DNA of 52,746 nt from JAKFEW01 sp036675505 (GTDB lineage: Bacteria > Cyanobacteriota > Sericytochromatia > S15B-MN24 > JAQBPE01): NCBI GenBank assembly GCA_036675505.1, contig JAKFEW010000134.1, positions 1 through 52,746 of the forward strand, read 5' to 3'. Below are positions 23,773-33,039 of this stretch, piece after piece; the first letter of the stretch is position 1; every line of letters starts with the position of its first letter. The notes under the pieces are model-generated. The model was given only the letters and a program-made list of their open reading frames with translations. It ran no database searches and was not told where the DNA came from. The position numbers and the translations under genes were made by a program.

Positions 23773-26700
23773 TTAGCCGGTGGGCAGCGTGAACCAGAAG
23801 GTGCTGCCCTGGCCGACGACGCTCTCGACCCCGATCCGCCCGCCGTGGGCCTCGACGATCGCCCTGCTGATGCTGAGCCCCAGCCCCGTGCCGCCTTTTC
23901 GCTGCGCCCCGGCCGGCAGCTGGACGAACCGGTGGAACAGCTTCGGCTGATCTTCGGGCGCGATTCCGATGCCGGTATCGGTCACCTCGCACCTGACGCC
24001 CCCTTCCTCCCGGCGGACCCGGACGATGATCCGCCCACCGTCGGGGGTGAACTGGATCGCGTTGGCGACCAGGTTCGTGAGCGCCCGTTCGACGCGCGGG
24101 GCATCCATGCGCACCACCAGCGGCTCAGCCGGCAGATCGGTCGCCAGCTCCAGCTGCGCGTTCTGCGCCTGGGGCCTGAGGCTGTCGAGCACCTCGTCGA
24201 CCAACGCCGCCAGGTCGGCCTCCGCCAGAGTCAGCTCGAAGGTCCCCGCCTCGACGCGCGCGAAGTCGAGCAGGTCGTTCACCAGGTGATCGAGCCTTTC
24301 CGTGCTCTTCAGGATCTGGGTGACGAACCGCCGCTGGCCCTCCGACAGCGGGCCGCCCAGGCCGTCCTCCAGGAACTCGGCGTAGCCCAGGACCGAGGTC
24401 AGCGGCGTGCGCAAATCATGCGAGATCGCATTGACGAAGGTCGTCTTGAGCCGATCGAGCTCCCTGGCGGCCTCGACCTCCGCCCTGGCTGCCTGCGCGC
24501 TCAGCAGGAGCCGCGTGCGCTCCTCATCGGCCTGCTTGCGCTCGCTGACGTCCATGAGGATCGCCTGGGAATGGTGGATCCGGCCGGCGGCGTCCCGCTC
24601 GAACCAGGAAATGCCCTCGACCCATCGCACGGCCCCGCCCGGCGAGACGATGCGGTACTCGAAGGTGTGGCGCGCCTGATCGCTCGCCAAGACGTCGGCG
24701 ATCTCGGCGCCGAGCCGCTCCCGATCGTCAGGGTGGACGATCGCCATGAATGGCACCTCGCCTGTGAGCAAGGCCCGCGGCGGGTACCCGAAGACGCGCT
24801 CGACGTTCTCGGACACGTACTCGACGGGGAAGCCCTCGCTGGCCCGCCAGCGGAAGAGCACGGCCGGGCTGTTGAGCACGACGATGGCCGCCTGTTTCAG
24901 GTCGGTGATCAACGCGGCGTTCTCCAGGCTGATCGCCATCTGGGTCGATAGCAGCTGCAAGAGCTGGACGCGATCCGCTCCGAAAGCGCCGATCACCAGG
25001 TCGTTCTCGAGGTAGAGCAGGCCATTCAGCCGGCCCTGGTTGGCGATCGGCAGGCACAGCACCGACCGCAGGCCGCGGCTCACCACGGGATCACTCACGA
25101 AGAGTGGATCATGAGCGGCGTGCGCCATCACCACGGTCTCCCTGGACCGCGCGACGTAGCGCAGGATCGCCTGCGGCAGATCCGCGACCTGGCTGGCCTC
25201 CATGCGCTCCAGGCGGACCTCGTGCCGCTCGCCGGCCACGCTGCGCGCACGGAGCGACAGCACGCCGTTTTCGTTCAACAACAAAGCCCCGCTCGTGGCC
25301 CCGGCGGCCTCGATCGAGATGTGAAGCAACTTCTCGAGCAGGCGATCGAGCTCGAGCTCGCCGGACAGCGCCTGGGCGGCCTTCAAGAGGCTGATGGCGT
25401 CCAGCTGCGCCGCCATGGCGGTGCCGCCGCCGGAGACCGAGTCGCTGACCGTCGGCGCCGCCCAGGTCGGAAACTCCCGCGCGAGCGCCGTCACCTTGGC
25501 CTCGGCGCCCCACCTCGCGTATGCGGTGCTCGCCGCCCGCAAGTGCATGCGGGCGATCCGGCGCTGGCCAAGCGCCAGGAAGAAGCGGCCGGCCAGCTCG
25601 TCGGCCAGGGCCTCGTCCTGCACGAAGCCCTCGGCCTGAGCGCCTTCGACGGCCTCGCTGTAGAGCGCCATCGCCTCGAGGTCGCGGCCCTCCAGGCGGG
25701 CGCGCTCGGCGGCGACGAGCCTGGCCTTGTGCCGAAAGTTCGCCGGCGCGTTTTCCGCCCAGGCCGCGAGCCTGGCCTGGCTCGCCTCGATCTCCGACAG
25801 CCACGCCGCGCGCTCGTCGGGCGTGCCGGCGGGCCAGAGCGCCACCAGGTTGAGGGCTGTGAAGAAGGCATGATCGACCTTCGCGAACTGGCCGTGCAGG
25901 TAGGCGAGCCGCCCGACCGCCGACTTCGCCCACCGGCGGGCTGCCGCCTGATCGCCGAAGAGGTAAGCGACCCGCAGGCGCAGGATCTCGTAGTGTCCGA
26001 CGGCAAACGGCGTGACCGCAGCCTGTTCCAGGAACCGCGTCTCGTCGAAGGCCTGGTCTTCGAAGCTCCCGGGCGCGATCGTCCTTCCCTGCAGGCTTAG
26101 CACGGCCTGCCGATAGCTCGCCAGCGTATCGAGCACCAACTTGTTCCCGAACTTGCCGACGAAGGCCACGCCCGCCTCGGTCTCGTGCAGCACCTCCGCG
26201 AGCGGCACGCCGAGCTCGAAGACGGTGTAGAGCGCCGCCGCGGACGCATACGACGCCCACTGCAAGTCGCCGCCGTCGAGGCCGGCCTGGAAGGCCTCGC
26301 GGATCAGGGGCAGGCCCGTGCGCAGGGGGGCATGCCAGGGATTGACGGTGCCCACGAAGACGGTCAGCACCTTGGCGGTATGGGCCGGATGGGCGTAATG
26401 GCGGGTCAGGTCGAGCGCCAGCCGGCCGAAGGCGAAGGGGGTCGCCATGTCGCCCGTCGCGTCGCCGAGCAGCCCGAGCGCGAACTGGACGTAAGCCTCC
26501 GCCGCGTAGGCCGTTCGCCCATATTGCAGCGACAGGGCGACCATCCGGGTGTTCACGAAGGCCATGATCGCCGGGTCCTGGATGTAGGCGAGCGGGAAGA
26601 TCGTCGAGAGCAGGCGCATGCTCGCCCTGGCCGGTGGGTCTTCCATCTCGGGCGCGTCCAGCAGCGCCGCGATGCGTTGTGGGCTGTCCAGGCGCGCGAG

Positions 26701-29301
26701 CACCGCCGCCGTCTCGGCCGCGACGGCGGCCGCGAGGTCCGTGCGCGGCAGCGCGATGCCCAGGCGGGCGAGGCCGTCGACGCCGGCCGCCAGGGCGCTG
26801 GTATAGTCTCCCGCCACCGTGGCCGCGAGGACGCGGATGCGCTGGAGGTCGGCCTGCGCCTCGGGCGACGGCGCGTGGGGCGACGCGGTGGCCACCAGCC
26901 GCTCGGCCAGCGCGAAATCGCCGGTCACGTAGGCGGCCTCCGCACCCAGCTGGTGCAGGTCGAACGCGAGGTCGGCCTGGTGCGCCCACGCGTCGGCCGG
27001 CAACAGGGCCAGGCCCGCGTTCACGAAGGCCAACGCGGCAGCCGGCGCCGCCGACGCCTGGGCCTTCCGGGCGGCCTGGAGGTTCAGCCGGGCGAGGTCC
27101 TGCCGCTCGCGCGCGCCGTCGATCATGGGCGATCCCAGGTTGAGGTGGTCCGCGACGTCGAAGAGGCGCTCCTCACCTGAAGCCTCCGCCTGCATCAGCC
27201 GGCCGATGCGCAAGTGGAGCACAAGCCGCTCAGGCTCTGCCAATCGTGCATAGGCGGCCTGCTGAACGCGGTCGTGGGCGAACTGGAAGGTCATCCCCGA
27301 GGCATCGAGCGGCTGCACGAGCCCCTGCGCCACCGCCGGCTCCAAGTCGCTGATGACGGCGTTCCGCGTGCAGCCGGTCAAGGCCGCGAGCAGCCCGAGC
27401 TCGACCCTGTGTCCCAGGCCCGCCGCCAATTCCAGCAGCTTGGCGCTGGGCGCGGGCAGCCGGCCGATCGCGTCGAGCATCATGTCGACCGCGCTATCGG
27501 CGAAGCCGACCCGCGCGATGGCATCGAGGTCCCAGCGCCACCGGCGCGCGCGCGCGTCGAAGCTGAGCCAGCCGTCATCGTGGAGCGTCCGCAGCAAGCG
27601 GTGGACGAAGAGCGGGTTGCCGGCCGTCTTGCGGTGCAACAGGCTCGCCAGCGGGCGCACCTCCTCGGTGGGCAGCTGCAGCGCGTCGGCGCAGAGCTGC
27701 GCGAGGTCATCCGGCGCCAGCGGGCTCAGGCGGATCGTGCGCGTGGTCACGCCCGCGCGGCGGAGCTCATCGAGCGCCGCGGCCAGCGGGTGGTCCGTGC
27801 CGACCGCCTGCTCGCGATAGGCGCCGAGCAGGCGCAGGCACGGGACGTCGGCTTCCTTGGCCAGGTAGGTGAACAGCGACAGCGAAGCCGAATCGATCCA
27901 CTGCAGGTCGTCCAACACGAGCACCAGGGGATGTTCCGCATCGGCGAGCGCGGCTGCGAAACGGCCGAACGTGAGGTTGAAGCGGTTGCGGGCCTCGAGC
28001 GGCTCGAGCGCCGCCACCGGCGGCTGCGGCCCGAGCAACTCGCCGAGCTCGGGCACCACCTCGGCGACGATGTGACCGTTCACGCCGAGCGCCGCCTGGA
28101 CACGCGCGCGCCAGGCGGCCAACGCCGGCTCGGGCGCCGTCGACAGCTGCCTCAGGAGCCGCCGAAAGGCCTGGGCGATCTCCGCGTACGGGACGCCGCG
28201 CTGGAGCTGATCGAACTTGCCCGTCGCGATCGCCCCGCCGGCCGGCCAGTGAGCCGCGAGCCCCTGGCTCAGGAAGGCGGACTTGCCGACACCAGGCTCG
28301 CCGACGACCAACACCAGCTCGCGGGCGCCCCCGCAGTTGGTCGCGAGCGCCGCAGCCAACTCCTGGAGCGCGGCCTCGCGGCCATAGAGCCCCGCGGGGA
28401 TCTGCAGCGTTTCCGGCCGATCGTCGCGGGCGAGCTCGAAAGGCGCGATCGCGCCGGTCGCCGTGAGCCCGTCGCGCGCCCGGCAAAGGTCCCGCTCCAC
28501 ACCTCCGGCGCTCTGATAGCGGGCCTCCGGCTCCTTGGCGAGCAACTTCGAGACGAGGTCGGAGAGCAGGCGGGGGATCGCGGGGTCACGTTCGCAAGGC
28601 GGCACCGGCTGAAGCGCCATGTGCGCATGCACGAGCTCGACGGGATCGGTCGCTTCGAAGGGCGGGCCGCCGGTGAGCATCTCGTACAACGTCGCCCCCA
28701 GCGCGTAGAGGTCGGTGCGGTGATCGACCGATCGTCCCGTGCGGCCCGCCTGTTCAGGCGAGAGGTAAGCCAGGGTGCCGGACAGCTGCCAGGGGCTGGT
28801 CGCCGCGGGCGCGGCGGTGACGACCGAGGTCGCGAGGCCGAAATCGATGAGCGTCAACCGCTCCTCGGCGGCGTCGAGCACGAGGTTGCTCGGGTTGACG
28901 TCGCGGTGGATGACGCGCGCGTCATGGAGGCTCGCCAGGACGCCTGCCAGCTGGATGGCGAGCGCGAGGAATTCCTGGAGCGCCAGGGGCCCCGACGCCA
29001 GCCGTGCGCCGAGGGTGCGGGCGCCCACGTCCGCCAGGACGATGCCGAGGCCGTCGCCCAGGTGCACGAGCTCGAACGCGCGGACCACGCCTGGCAGCCT
29101 CAAAGTCTGAAGCAGCTCGTACTCCTGCCGCAAGGCCGACAGGGCCTCGGCGTCGGCGTCCGGCACCGTGGCTTTGATCACGACGGCCGGCCCGCCATCG
29201 GGGCGCCGCGCGCGGTAAATGAGGTGACGTTGGCTGCGTTGAACGATCCGACAATCCACGAAGCCCGGGAGATCGGCGCAGCCTTGACCTGGTGACGACA
29301 T
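23773..29301 (-). CDS. 1842-residue Ser/Thr kinase - ATPase - TPR - GAF - PAS - histidine kinase
   Basis: The domain order is readable end to end. Ser/Thr kinase 1-285: VVIK Lys43, IHRDVNPSN Asp134, DFG 153-155. A PglY/AAA-type ATPase follows with Walker A GEPGVGKS (334-341) and Walker B LVLVLDDLQWIDS. A long alpha-helical TPR-like region spans about 650-1270, then GAF (RSVLCLPIANQGRLNGLLYL), PAS/PAC (RVFGYPPRALLTGE), and HisKA with FVNAISHDLRTPL near residue 1,625. The HATPase has N box NLVANAIQF, G1 DTGIGIAPED and G2 KGGTGLGLSIS. All catalytic motifs are intact, so it should have both Ser/Thr and His kinase activity. Relatives in Cyanobacteria and Myxococcota act as signalling hubs. No response regulator is adjacent. 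Confidence 0.92.
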   Translation of the reverse strand: MSSPGQGCADLPGFVDCRIVQRSQRHLIYRARRPDGGPAVVIKATVPDADAEALSALRQEYELLQTLRLPGVVRAFELVHLGDGLGIVLADVGARTLGARLASGPLALQEFLALAIQLAGVLASLHDARVIHRDVNPSNLVLDAAEERLTLIDFGLATSVVTAAPAATSPWQLSGTLAYLSPEQAGRTGRSVDHRTDLYALGATLYEMLTGGPPFEATDPVELVHAHMALQPVPPCERDPAIPRLLSDLVSKLLAKEPEARYQSAGGVERDLCRARDGLTATGAIAPFELARDDRPETLQIPAGLYGREAALQELAAALATNCGGARELVLVVGEPGVGKSAFLSQGLAAHWPAGGAIATGKFDQLQRGVPYAEIAQAFRRLLRQLSTAPEPALAAWRARVQAALGVNGHIVAEVVPELGELLGPQPPVAALEPLEARNRFNLTFGRFAAALADAEHPLVLVLDDLQWIDSASLSLFTYLAKEADVPCLRLLGAYREQAVGTDHPLAAALDELRRAGVTTRTIRLSPLAPDDLAQLCADALQLPTEEVRPLASLLHRKTAGNPLFVHRLLRTLHDDGWLSFDARARRWRWDLDAIARVGFADSAVDMMLDAIGRLPAPSAKLLELAAGLGHRVELGLLAALTGCTRNAVISDLEPAVAQGLVQPLDASGMTFQFAHDRVQQAAYARLAEPERLVLHLRIGRLMQAEASGEERLFDVADHLNLGSPMIDGARERQDLARLNLQAARKAQASAAPAAALAFVNAGLALLPADAWAHQADLAFDLHQLGAEAAYVTGDFALAERLVATASPHAPSPEAQADLQRIRVLAATVAGDYTSALAAGVDGLARLGIALPRTDLAAAVAAETAAVLARLDSPQRIAALLDAPEMEDPPARASMRLLSTIFPLAYIQDPAIMAFVNTRMVALSLQYGRTAYAAEAYVQFALGLLGDATGDMATPFAFGRLALDLTRHYAHPAHTAKVLTVFVGTVNPWHAPLRTGLPLIREAFQAGLDGGDLQWASYASAAALYTVFELGVPLAEVLHETEAGVAFVGKFGNKLVLDTLASYRQAVLSLQGRTIAPGSFEDQAFDETRFLEQAAVTPFAVGHYEILRLRVAYLFGDQAAARRWAKSAVGRLAYLHGQFAKVDHAFFTALNLVALWPAGTPDERAAWLSEIEASQARLAAWAENAPANFRHKARLVAAERARLEGRDLEAMALYSEAVEGAQAEGFVQDEALADELAGRFFLALGQRRIARMHLRAASTAYARWGAEAKVTALAREFPTWAAPTVSDSVSGGGTAMAAQLDAISLLKAAQALSGELELDRLLEKLLHISIEAAGATSGALLLNENGVLSLRARSVAGERHEVRLERMEASQVADLPQAILRYVARSRETVVMAHAAHDPLFVSDPVVSRGLRSVLCLPIANQGRLNGLLYLENDLVIGAFGADRVQLLQLLSTQMAISLENAALITDLKQAAIVVLNSPAVLFRWRASEGFPVEYVSENVERVFGYPPRALLTGEVPFMAIVHPDDRERLGAEIADVLASDQARHTFEYRIVSPGGAVRWVEGISWFERDAAGRIHHSQAILMDVSERKQADEERTRLLLSAQAARAEVEAARELDRLKTTFVNAISHDLRTPLTSVLGYAEFLEDGLGGPLSEGQRRFVTQILKSTERLDHLVNDLLDFARVEAGTFELTLAEADLAALVDEVLDSLRPQAQNAQLELATDLPAEPLVVRMDAPRVERALTNLVANAIQFTPDGGRIIVRVRREEGGVRCEVTDTGIGIAPEDQPKLFHRFVQLPAGAQRKGGTGLGLSISRAIVEAHGGRIGVESVVGQGSTFWFTLPTG

Positions 29302-29321
29302 CGAAGCTCCTTCCGCACACG

Positions 29322-29350
29322 AGTATAACGCGCCCGAGGTCGGGCTCCAA
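29322..29350 (-). promoter_or_regulatory. Sigma70-like promoter of the large kinase gene
   Basis: Read on the minus strand, TTGGAG (29345-29350) and TATACT (29322-29327) are separated by exactly 17 bp. The start codon lies 21 bases downstream of the -10 box with AAGGAG in between. This is the best standard promoter in the window. Confidence 0.6.
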
Positions 29351-29438
29351 GCGACTCGGCGCGCCTCCGATTGCCGGGCTCGCGCGCCGGGTAAAACCCT
29401 CGGACGTTGCCCCCTTCCTGTCCGACCATGGAGCGCCG

Positions 29439-30071
29439 ATGGCCCCCGACTCCCAACTCGCCCAGCTCCGCGACGCCGCCGAGGCCGGCGACGTCATGGG
29501 GCAGTACTACCTCGGCCTCGCGCTGCTCAAGGGCGAGGTAGGGCCGCCGGATCCCGAAGCCGGCATCGCCTGGCTCCAGAAGTCCGCCGCCCAGGCCAAC
29601 GTGGAAGCCTGGAACCTGCTCGGCCACGTCTACCTGTCGGGCATGGGCGGCGTCGCCGAGAACGAGGAGCTCGCCATCGCGTTCACGGGCGAGGCCCTGA
29701 AAGCGGATCACCCCTTCGCGAAGCTGCGCTGGGCGAAGATGCTCGTCGCGGGCTACGGCATGGACAAGGACGAGCCAGAAGCAGCGCGCCTGCTCGGCGA
29801 GCTCTCGGACGCCGGCATGGCCGAGGCGACGGTGCTGTTGGCCCGGTTGTACATCCAGGGCGACCAGATGCCCTTCGAGCCTGCGCGGTCGGAGGCGCTG
29901 CTGCTGCAGGCGGCCGGAAGTGGCGACGCGGAGGCGCAGGCCGTGTACGGGACGTTTTTGCTCGCCGTGAGGAACCCGCCTGATGAGGAGACCGCGCGGC
30001 ACTGGTTCGCCCAGGCCGCCGCGCAGGGGCACGCGGAGGCGATCGTGAAGCTGGCGGCGCTCGACGGCTAG
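29439..30071 (+). CDS. Sel1-repeat protein
   Basis: Start ATG 29439 is chosen for the GGAG at 29430-29433; in-frame codons upstream overlap the kinase promoter. The 210-residue product has four to five Sel1-type repeats: AEAGDVMGQYYLGLALLKGE, AQANVEAWNLLGHVYLSGMG, ADHPFAKLRWAKMLVAGYGM, GMAEATVLLARLYIQGD and GSGDAEAQAVYGTFLL. No signal peptide is present, so it should be cytoplasmic. Sel1 repeats bind other proteins. Its divergent position beside the giant kinase suggests, but does not show, a link to that signalling path. It resembles the Sel1 gene at 49.3 kb in size and in having GGAG just before the start. Confidence 0.8.
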   Translation: MAPDSQLAQLRDAAEAGDVMGQYYLGLALLKGEVGPPDPEAGIAWLQKSAAQANVEAWNLLGHVYLSGMGGVAENEELAIAFTGEALKADHPFAKLRWAKMLVAGYGMDKDEPEAARLLGELSDAGMAEATVLLARLYIQGDQMPFEPARSEALLLQAAGSGDAEAQAVYGTFLLAVRNPPDEETARHWFAQAAAQGHAEAIVKLAALDG

Positions 30072-30095
30072 GTGCAGGTTACGCGAGGGGCGTCA

Positions 30096-31097
30096 TCAAT
30101 CGCCTCTCAGCCTGAGCCATTCCTGACGCTGCTCGCGGGCCTCGAGCGCCGCCTCGAGCTGCGCCACGCGCGCCTCGGTGAGGCCGGCGAGGCACATCGG
30201 CTCCAACCCCCGCGGCGTCTCGGCCCAGCGGCGCACCTGGAAGGCGCACTCGGCGTCGCGGTACTTCAGCCAGGCCAGTTGCGCCGTGAGGAGCTTCTGG
30301 CGGGCTGGCCCATCGAGGCGGCCGCGCAGTTCTTTGTATCGCTCGTTCAGCTGCCTGTCGGCCCGCGCGAGCGCCTCGTGCATGCGGGCGTCCTCGCCCG
30401 CGACCGCGACCTTCGTTTCGGACAACGCCGCCCGCATCTGCGCCGACCGCGCCGCGTGCGTGGCGCGCCGCTCGATGGATCGCAGCACCAGGCCCCAGGG
30501 CTCGCCGCGCCAGAGATCCGCCGTGAATTCGCCGTGGGCGTCGAGGAAGCGCGACCAGGCCGCCTGAGAAGCCGCGAGGCGCTGGCGGTGGGGCGCCGCC
30601 GCGTAGGCCCTTTCCGCGTTCCGATACAGGGCCAGGAGCGTCCGCGCTTCCGCACGCTCGGCCTCCGCCGCCTCGATCGCCATGGGATGGGGCGCCGGAC
30701 CTTTCAGCGTGCGCTTGCGCAGGTACGTCCCGGCCATGGTGCCGCGCGCGCCGCAATCGCAGCTGCCCTCCTGCCGCACGTGGGCCTGGTCGCCGTGGAA
30801 GCGGACCTCGAGCACGCAGGTGTCCATGTGGGAGCTTCCCACCACGCGGTGGGTCGCGAGATCGCCTGCCAGGGCGGCCTCCACCTCGAGATCGCAGATG
30901 TGCGCGGACGGGCCCGAGATGGTCTGGACCCGCAGCTTGAGCCGGTTGGGGCCGATGCGCGTCACTTCGAGCGAGCCTTCGCTATGGACATACCTCCCCT
31001 CGACTGGCGCGGGCGCGGCGGGCGCAGGCGCCGCGAGGGCGATCGCCGTGGAGGCGACGACGATGGCGATAGCGGGGGCGATGCGCGGGTAACCCAT
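30096..31097 (-). CDS. Exported protein with C-terminal LprI/DUF1311 domain
   Basis: The 333-residue protein has a signal peptide (IAPAIAIVVASTAIALAAPA). An N-terminal beta-rich domain (about 33-130) contains five Cys, including SCDCGARG. A helical middle part follows, and residues about 240-325 match the LprI (lysozyme-inhibitor-type, DUF1311) domain: RQLNERYKELRGRLDG, LLTAQLAWLKYRDAECAF, MCLAGLTEARVAQLEA, with the usual paired Cys. LprI of mycobacteria inhibits lysozyme, but most members are untested. It would act in the periplasm or outside. The gene is divergent from the OmpL porin and shares its regulatory region, which carries a KdpE-type site. Confidence 0.8.
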   Translation of the reverse strand: MGYPRIAPAIAIVVASTAIALAAPAPAAPAPVEGRYVHSEGSLEVTRIGPNRLKLRVQTISGPSAHICDLEVEAALAGDLATHRVVGSSHMDTCVLEVRFHGDQAHVRQEGSCDCGARGTMAGTYLRKRTLKGPAPHPMAIEAAEAERAEARTLLALYRNAERAYAAAPHRQRLAASQAAWSRFLDAHGEFTADLWRGEPWGLVLRSIERRATHAARSAQMRAALSETKVAVAGEDARMHEALARADRQLNERYKELRGRLDGPARQKLLTAQLAWLKYRDAECAFQVRRWAETPRGLEPMCLAGLTEARVAQLEAALEAREQRQEWLRLRGD

Positions 31098-31135
31098 CTG
31101 AATCCTCCGAACCTGATTCGGGCGCAGAAGCGCAG

Positions 31136-31202
31136 TCTTTATGCAATCTTTATACCGAAAGCCCGAAACTCAATGTCGCCGGAATGCGAAGCGCGCTAAC
31201 AT
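31136..31202 (+). promoter_or_regulatory. KdpE-type box and promoter upstream of the OmpL porin
   Basis: TCTTTAT occurs at 31136-31142 and again at 31147-31153, an 11-bp direct repeat like the TTTATA/TTTACA pair bound by E. coli KdpE. A -10 hexamer TAACAT lies at 31197-31202, 61 bp from the first repeat, the same distance as at two other promoters in this window. Confidence 0.65.
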
Positions 31203-31252
31203 CGAGGCGCTTCTGGTCCGACTGGCGCTGATGATCAGGAATATAGCAAGGA

Positions 31253-32575
31253 ATGTTGAAAATGCCGCCCACGCAACCCGATTCGACCACACCGCCGGCG
31301 CGCCGCGCCACGTCATACGCCCTTGCCGCGGCCGGCGCGTTGGCGATCGGCTTGTACGCCGCCCCCGCCCTCGCCCAGGACGCCGTCGCGGAGGCCGTGA
31401 ACGGCTTCTCGGGCGACACGACCTGGCTGAACGGCGCGAACTACCAGCCGAAGTCGCTGCTCACCATGGGGCCGCTGACCTGGACCTTGATGGTCGACAC
31501 TTACTACGGCTACAGCTTCAACCGGCCCGCGGACCACGTGGTGTTCCCCACCACCACCGCGCCGCGCCACAACGAGTTCAACCTGAACATGGGCCTATTG
31601 GGCCTCGAGGTGACGAACGCCGAGCACATCTTCGGCAAGCTCGTGCTGCAGACCGGCAACTACGTGGACACCATCACCGGCACCGACGCCACCGTCGGCC
31701 GGGGCGCCTACACCGGCCTCACCAACATGCGCCACGTGCAACAGGCTTACGCCGGCCACCACTTCCCGGTGCTCGGCGGCCTGAACCTGGTGGCGGGCCT
31801 GTTCCCGGCCTACATCGGGCTCGACTCCTACATCCCGCAGGAGAACTGGGGCTACAGCCACAACTTGTTGAGCGACTTCACGCCCTATTACCTGATGGGC
31901 CTGATGGTCCAGGCCTACCCGCGCCCGGACCTCAAGACCGAGCTGTGGCTCGTCAACGGCTGGCAGAGCATCTCGAAGTTCGGCGAGGGCATGGGCGTGG
32001 GCTATTCGATCAACTGGCGGCCCTCGGACAGGCTGAGCCTGGCTCACAACTTCCTGGGCGGCAACTTCGAGGCCGACCAGACCCGCGCGCGCCTCTTCAC
32101 CGACAACACGGTCCAGTACAAGTACGCCCTGGGCGGGGCGGGCCAGCCCTTCAAGCACCTCGCCGTGGCCGCCGCGGCCGACGTCGGCTACAACACGGCC
32201 TCGGCCGCGCCCGGGGGGGCTGCGGCCACGCCGCTCGGCGGCCTGGCGCTGATGCACCGGGCGGAATTGAATGACCAGTGGGCCGCCACGGTCCGCGGCA
32301 GCACCTTCTACGACCCGCAGGGCCTCGTCGCGCTGGCGCTGCCGGGCGGCGGCTCGCCGCCGGCCGGGCTCATGCCGGCCGAGTTGTCGGCGAACGTGGA
32401 TTTCAAGCCCTCGCCCTGGGTACTGTACCGCCTGGAGTACCGCCACGACATGGCGAACGTGCCATACGTCGCGGGCCCCGGCGGCATCACAGCGCCCGCC
32501 GGCGCCACGGGCTTCACGCCGAACTACGTCCAGGCCGGCGATCGCCTCACGGCCAACGTGACCGTAAGGTTTTAG
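31253..32575 (+). CDS. OmpL-like outer-membrane beta-barrel protein of the kdp island
   Basis: The product of 440 residues (437 if the ATG at 31262, better spaced from AAGGA, is used) has a signal peptide ending APALAQ. It then has a run of amphipathic strands such as TWTLMVDTYYGYSFNRP, KTELWLVNGWQSIS, VLYRLEYRHDMANV and the last strand LTANVTVRF, whose terminal Phe is the outer-membrane insertion signal. It belongs to the OmpL-like beta-barrel-2 group. Related porins sit in kdp operons of other phyla, and the promoter here carries the KdpE-type repeats. I infer it admits K+ or osmolytes through the outer membrane when the Kdp pump is induced. Confidence 0.82.
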   Translation: MLKMPPTQPDSTTPPARRATSYALAAAGALAIGLYAAPALAQDAVAEAVNGFSGDTTWLNGANYQPKSLLTMGPLTWTLMVDTYYGYSFNRPADHVVFPTTTAPRHNEFNLNMGLLGLEVTNAEHIFGKLVLQTGNYVDTITGTDATVGRGAYTGLTNMRHVQQAYAGHHFPVLGGLNLVAGLFPAYIGLDSYIPQENWGYSHNLLSDFTPYYLMGLMVQAYPRPDLKTELWLVNGWQSISKFGEGMGVGYSINWRPSDRLSLAHNFLGGNFEADQTRARLFTDNTVQYKYALGGAGQPFKHLAVAAAADVGYNTASAAPGGAAATPLGGLALMHRAELNDQWAATVRGSTFYDPQGLVALALPGGGSPPAGLMPAELSANVDFKPSPWVLYRLEYRHDMANVPYVAGPGGITAPAGATGFTPNYVQAGDRLTANVTVRF

Positions 32576-32602
32576 CGAGCGCGACAAAAGGAGCCAGCGT
32601 CG

Positions 32603-33016
32603 ATGTCCGATTCCCCGCAGAAAATCACCACCTTCCTGATGTTCACCGGCCAGACCGCACAGGCCGAAGCGGCGATGACCTTCTACATCTCGCTGTTCGA
32701 GGACTCCAAGATCCTCAGCATTCAGCGATACGGCCCGGAAGGCCCGGGCGTCGAGGGATCCGTGCTCCATGCGAGGTTCAGCTTGAACGGGCAGGAGTTC
32801 ATGTGCATCGACAGCAACGGCCCGCACGACTTCACGTTCACGCCGTCGATTTCGCTGTTCATCACGTGCGAAAGCGAAGCCGAGATCGACCGCCTGTACG
32901 GGCAGCTGAGCGAAGGGGGCGGCATCCTGATGCCGCTTTCGAACTACGGCTTCAGCCGGAAGTTCGGCTGGATCGCGGACAGGTTTGGCGTCTCCTGGCA
33001 GCTGAACCTTCCCTAG
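32603..33016 (+). CDS. PhnB-type VOC family protein
   Basis: AAAAGGAGC precedes the ATG at 32603, 27 bp after the porin stop, so it may be cotranscribed. The 137-residue protein starts KITTFLMFTGQTAQAEAAMTFYISLFEDSKI, shows FSLNGQEFMCIDSNGPHDFT and ends KFGWIADRFGVSWQLNL, all typical of the PhnB/3-demethylubiquinone-methyltransferase-like branch of the VOC superfamily. Members are poorly characterised. Nothing ties it to potassium except position; it may simply be a neighbour. Confidence 0.85.
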   Translation: MSDSPQKITTFLMFTGQTAQAEAAMTFYISLFEDSKILSIQRYGPEGPGVEGSVLHARFSLNGQEFMCIDSNGPHDFTFTPSISLFITCESEAEIDRLYGQLSEGGGILMPLSNYGFSRKFGWIADRFGVSWQLNLP

Positions 33017-33039
33017 CGCCTGGATCGGTCGGGCGGGGC

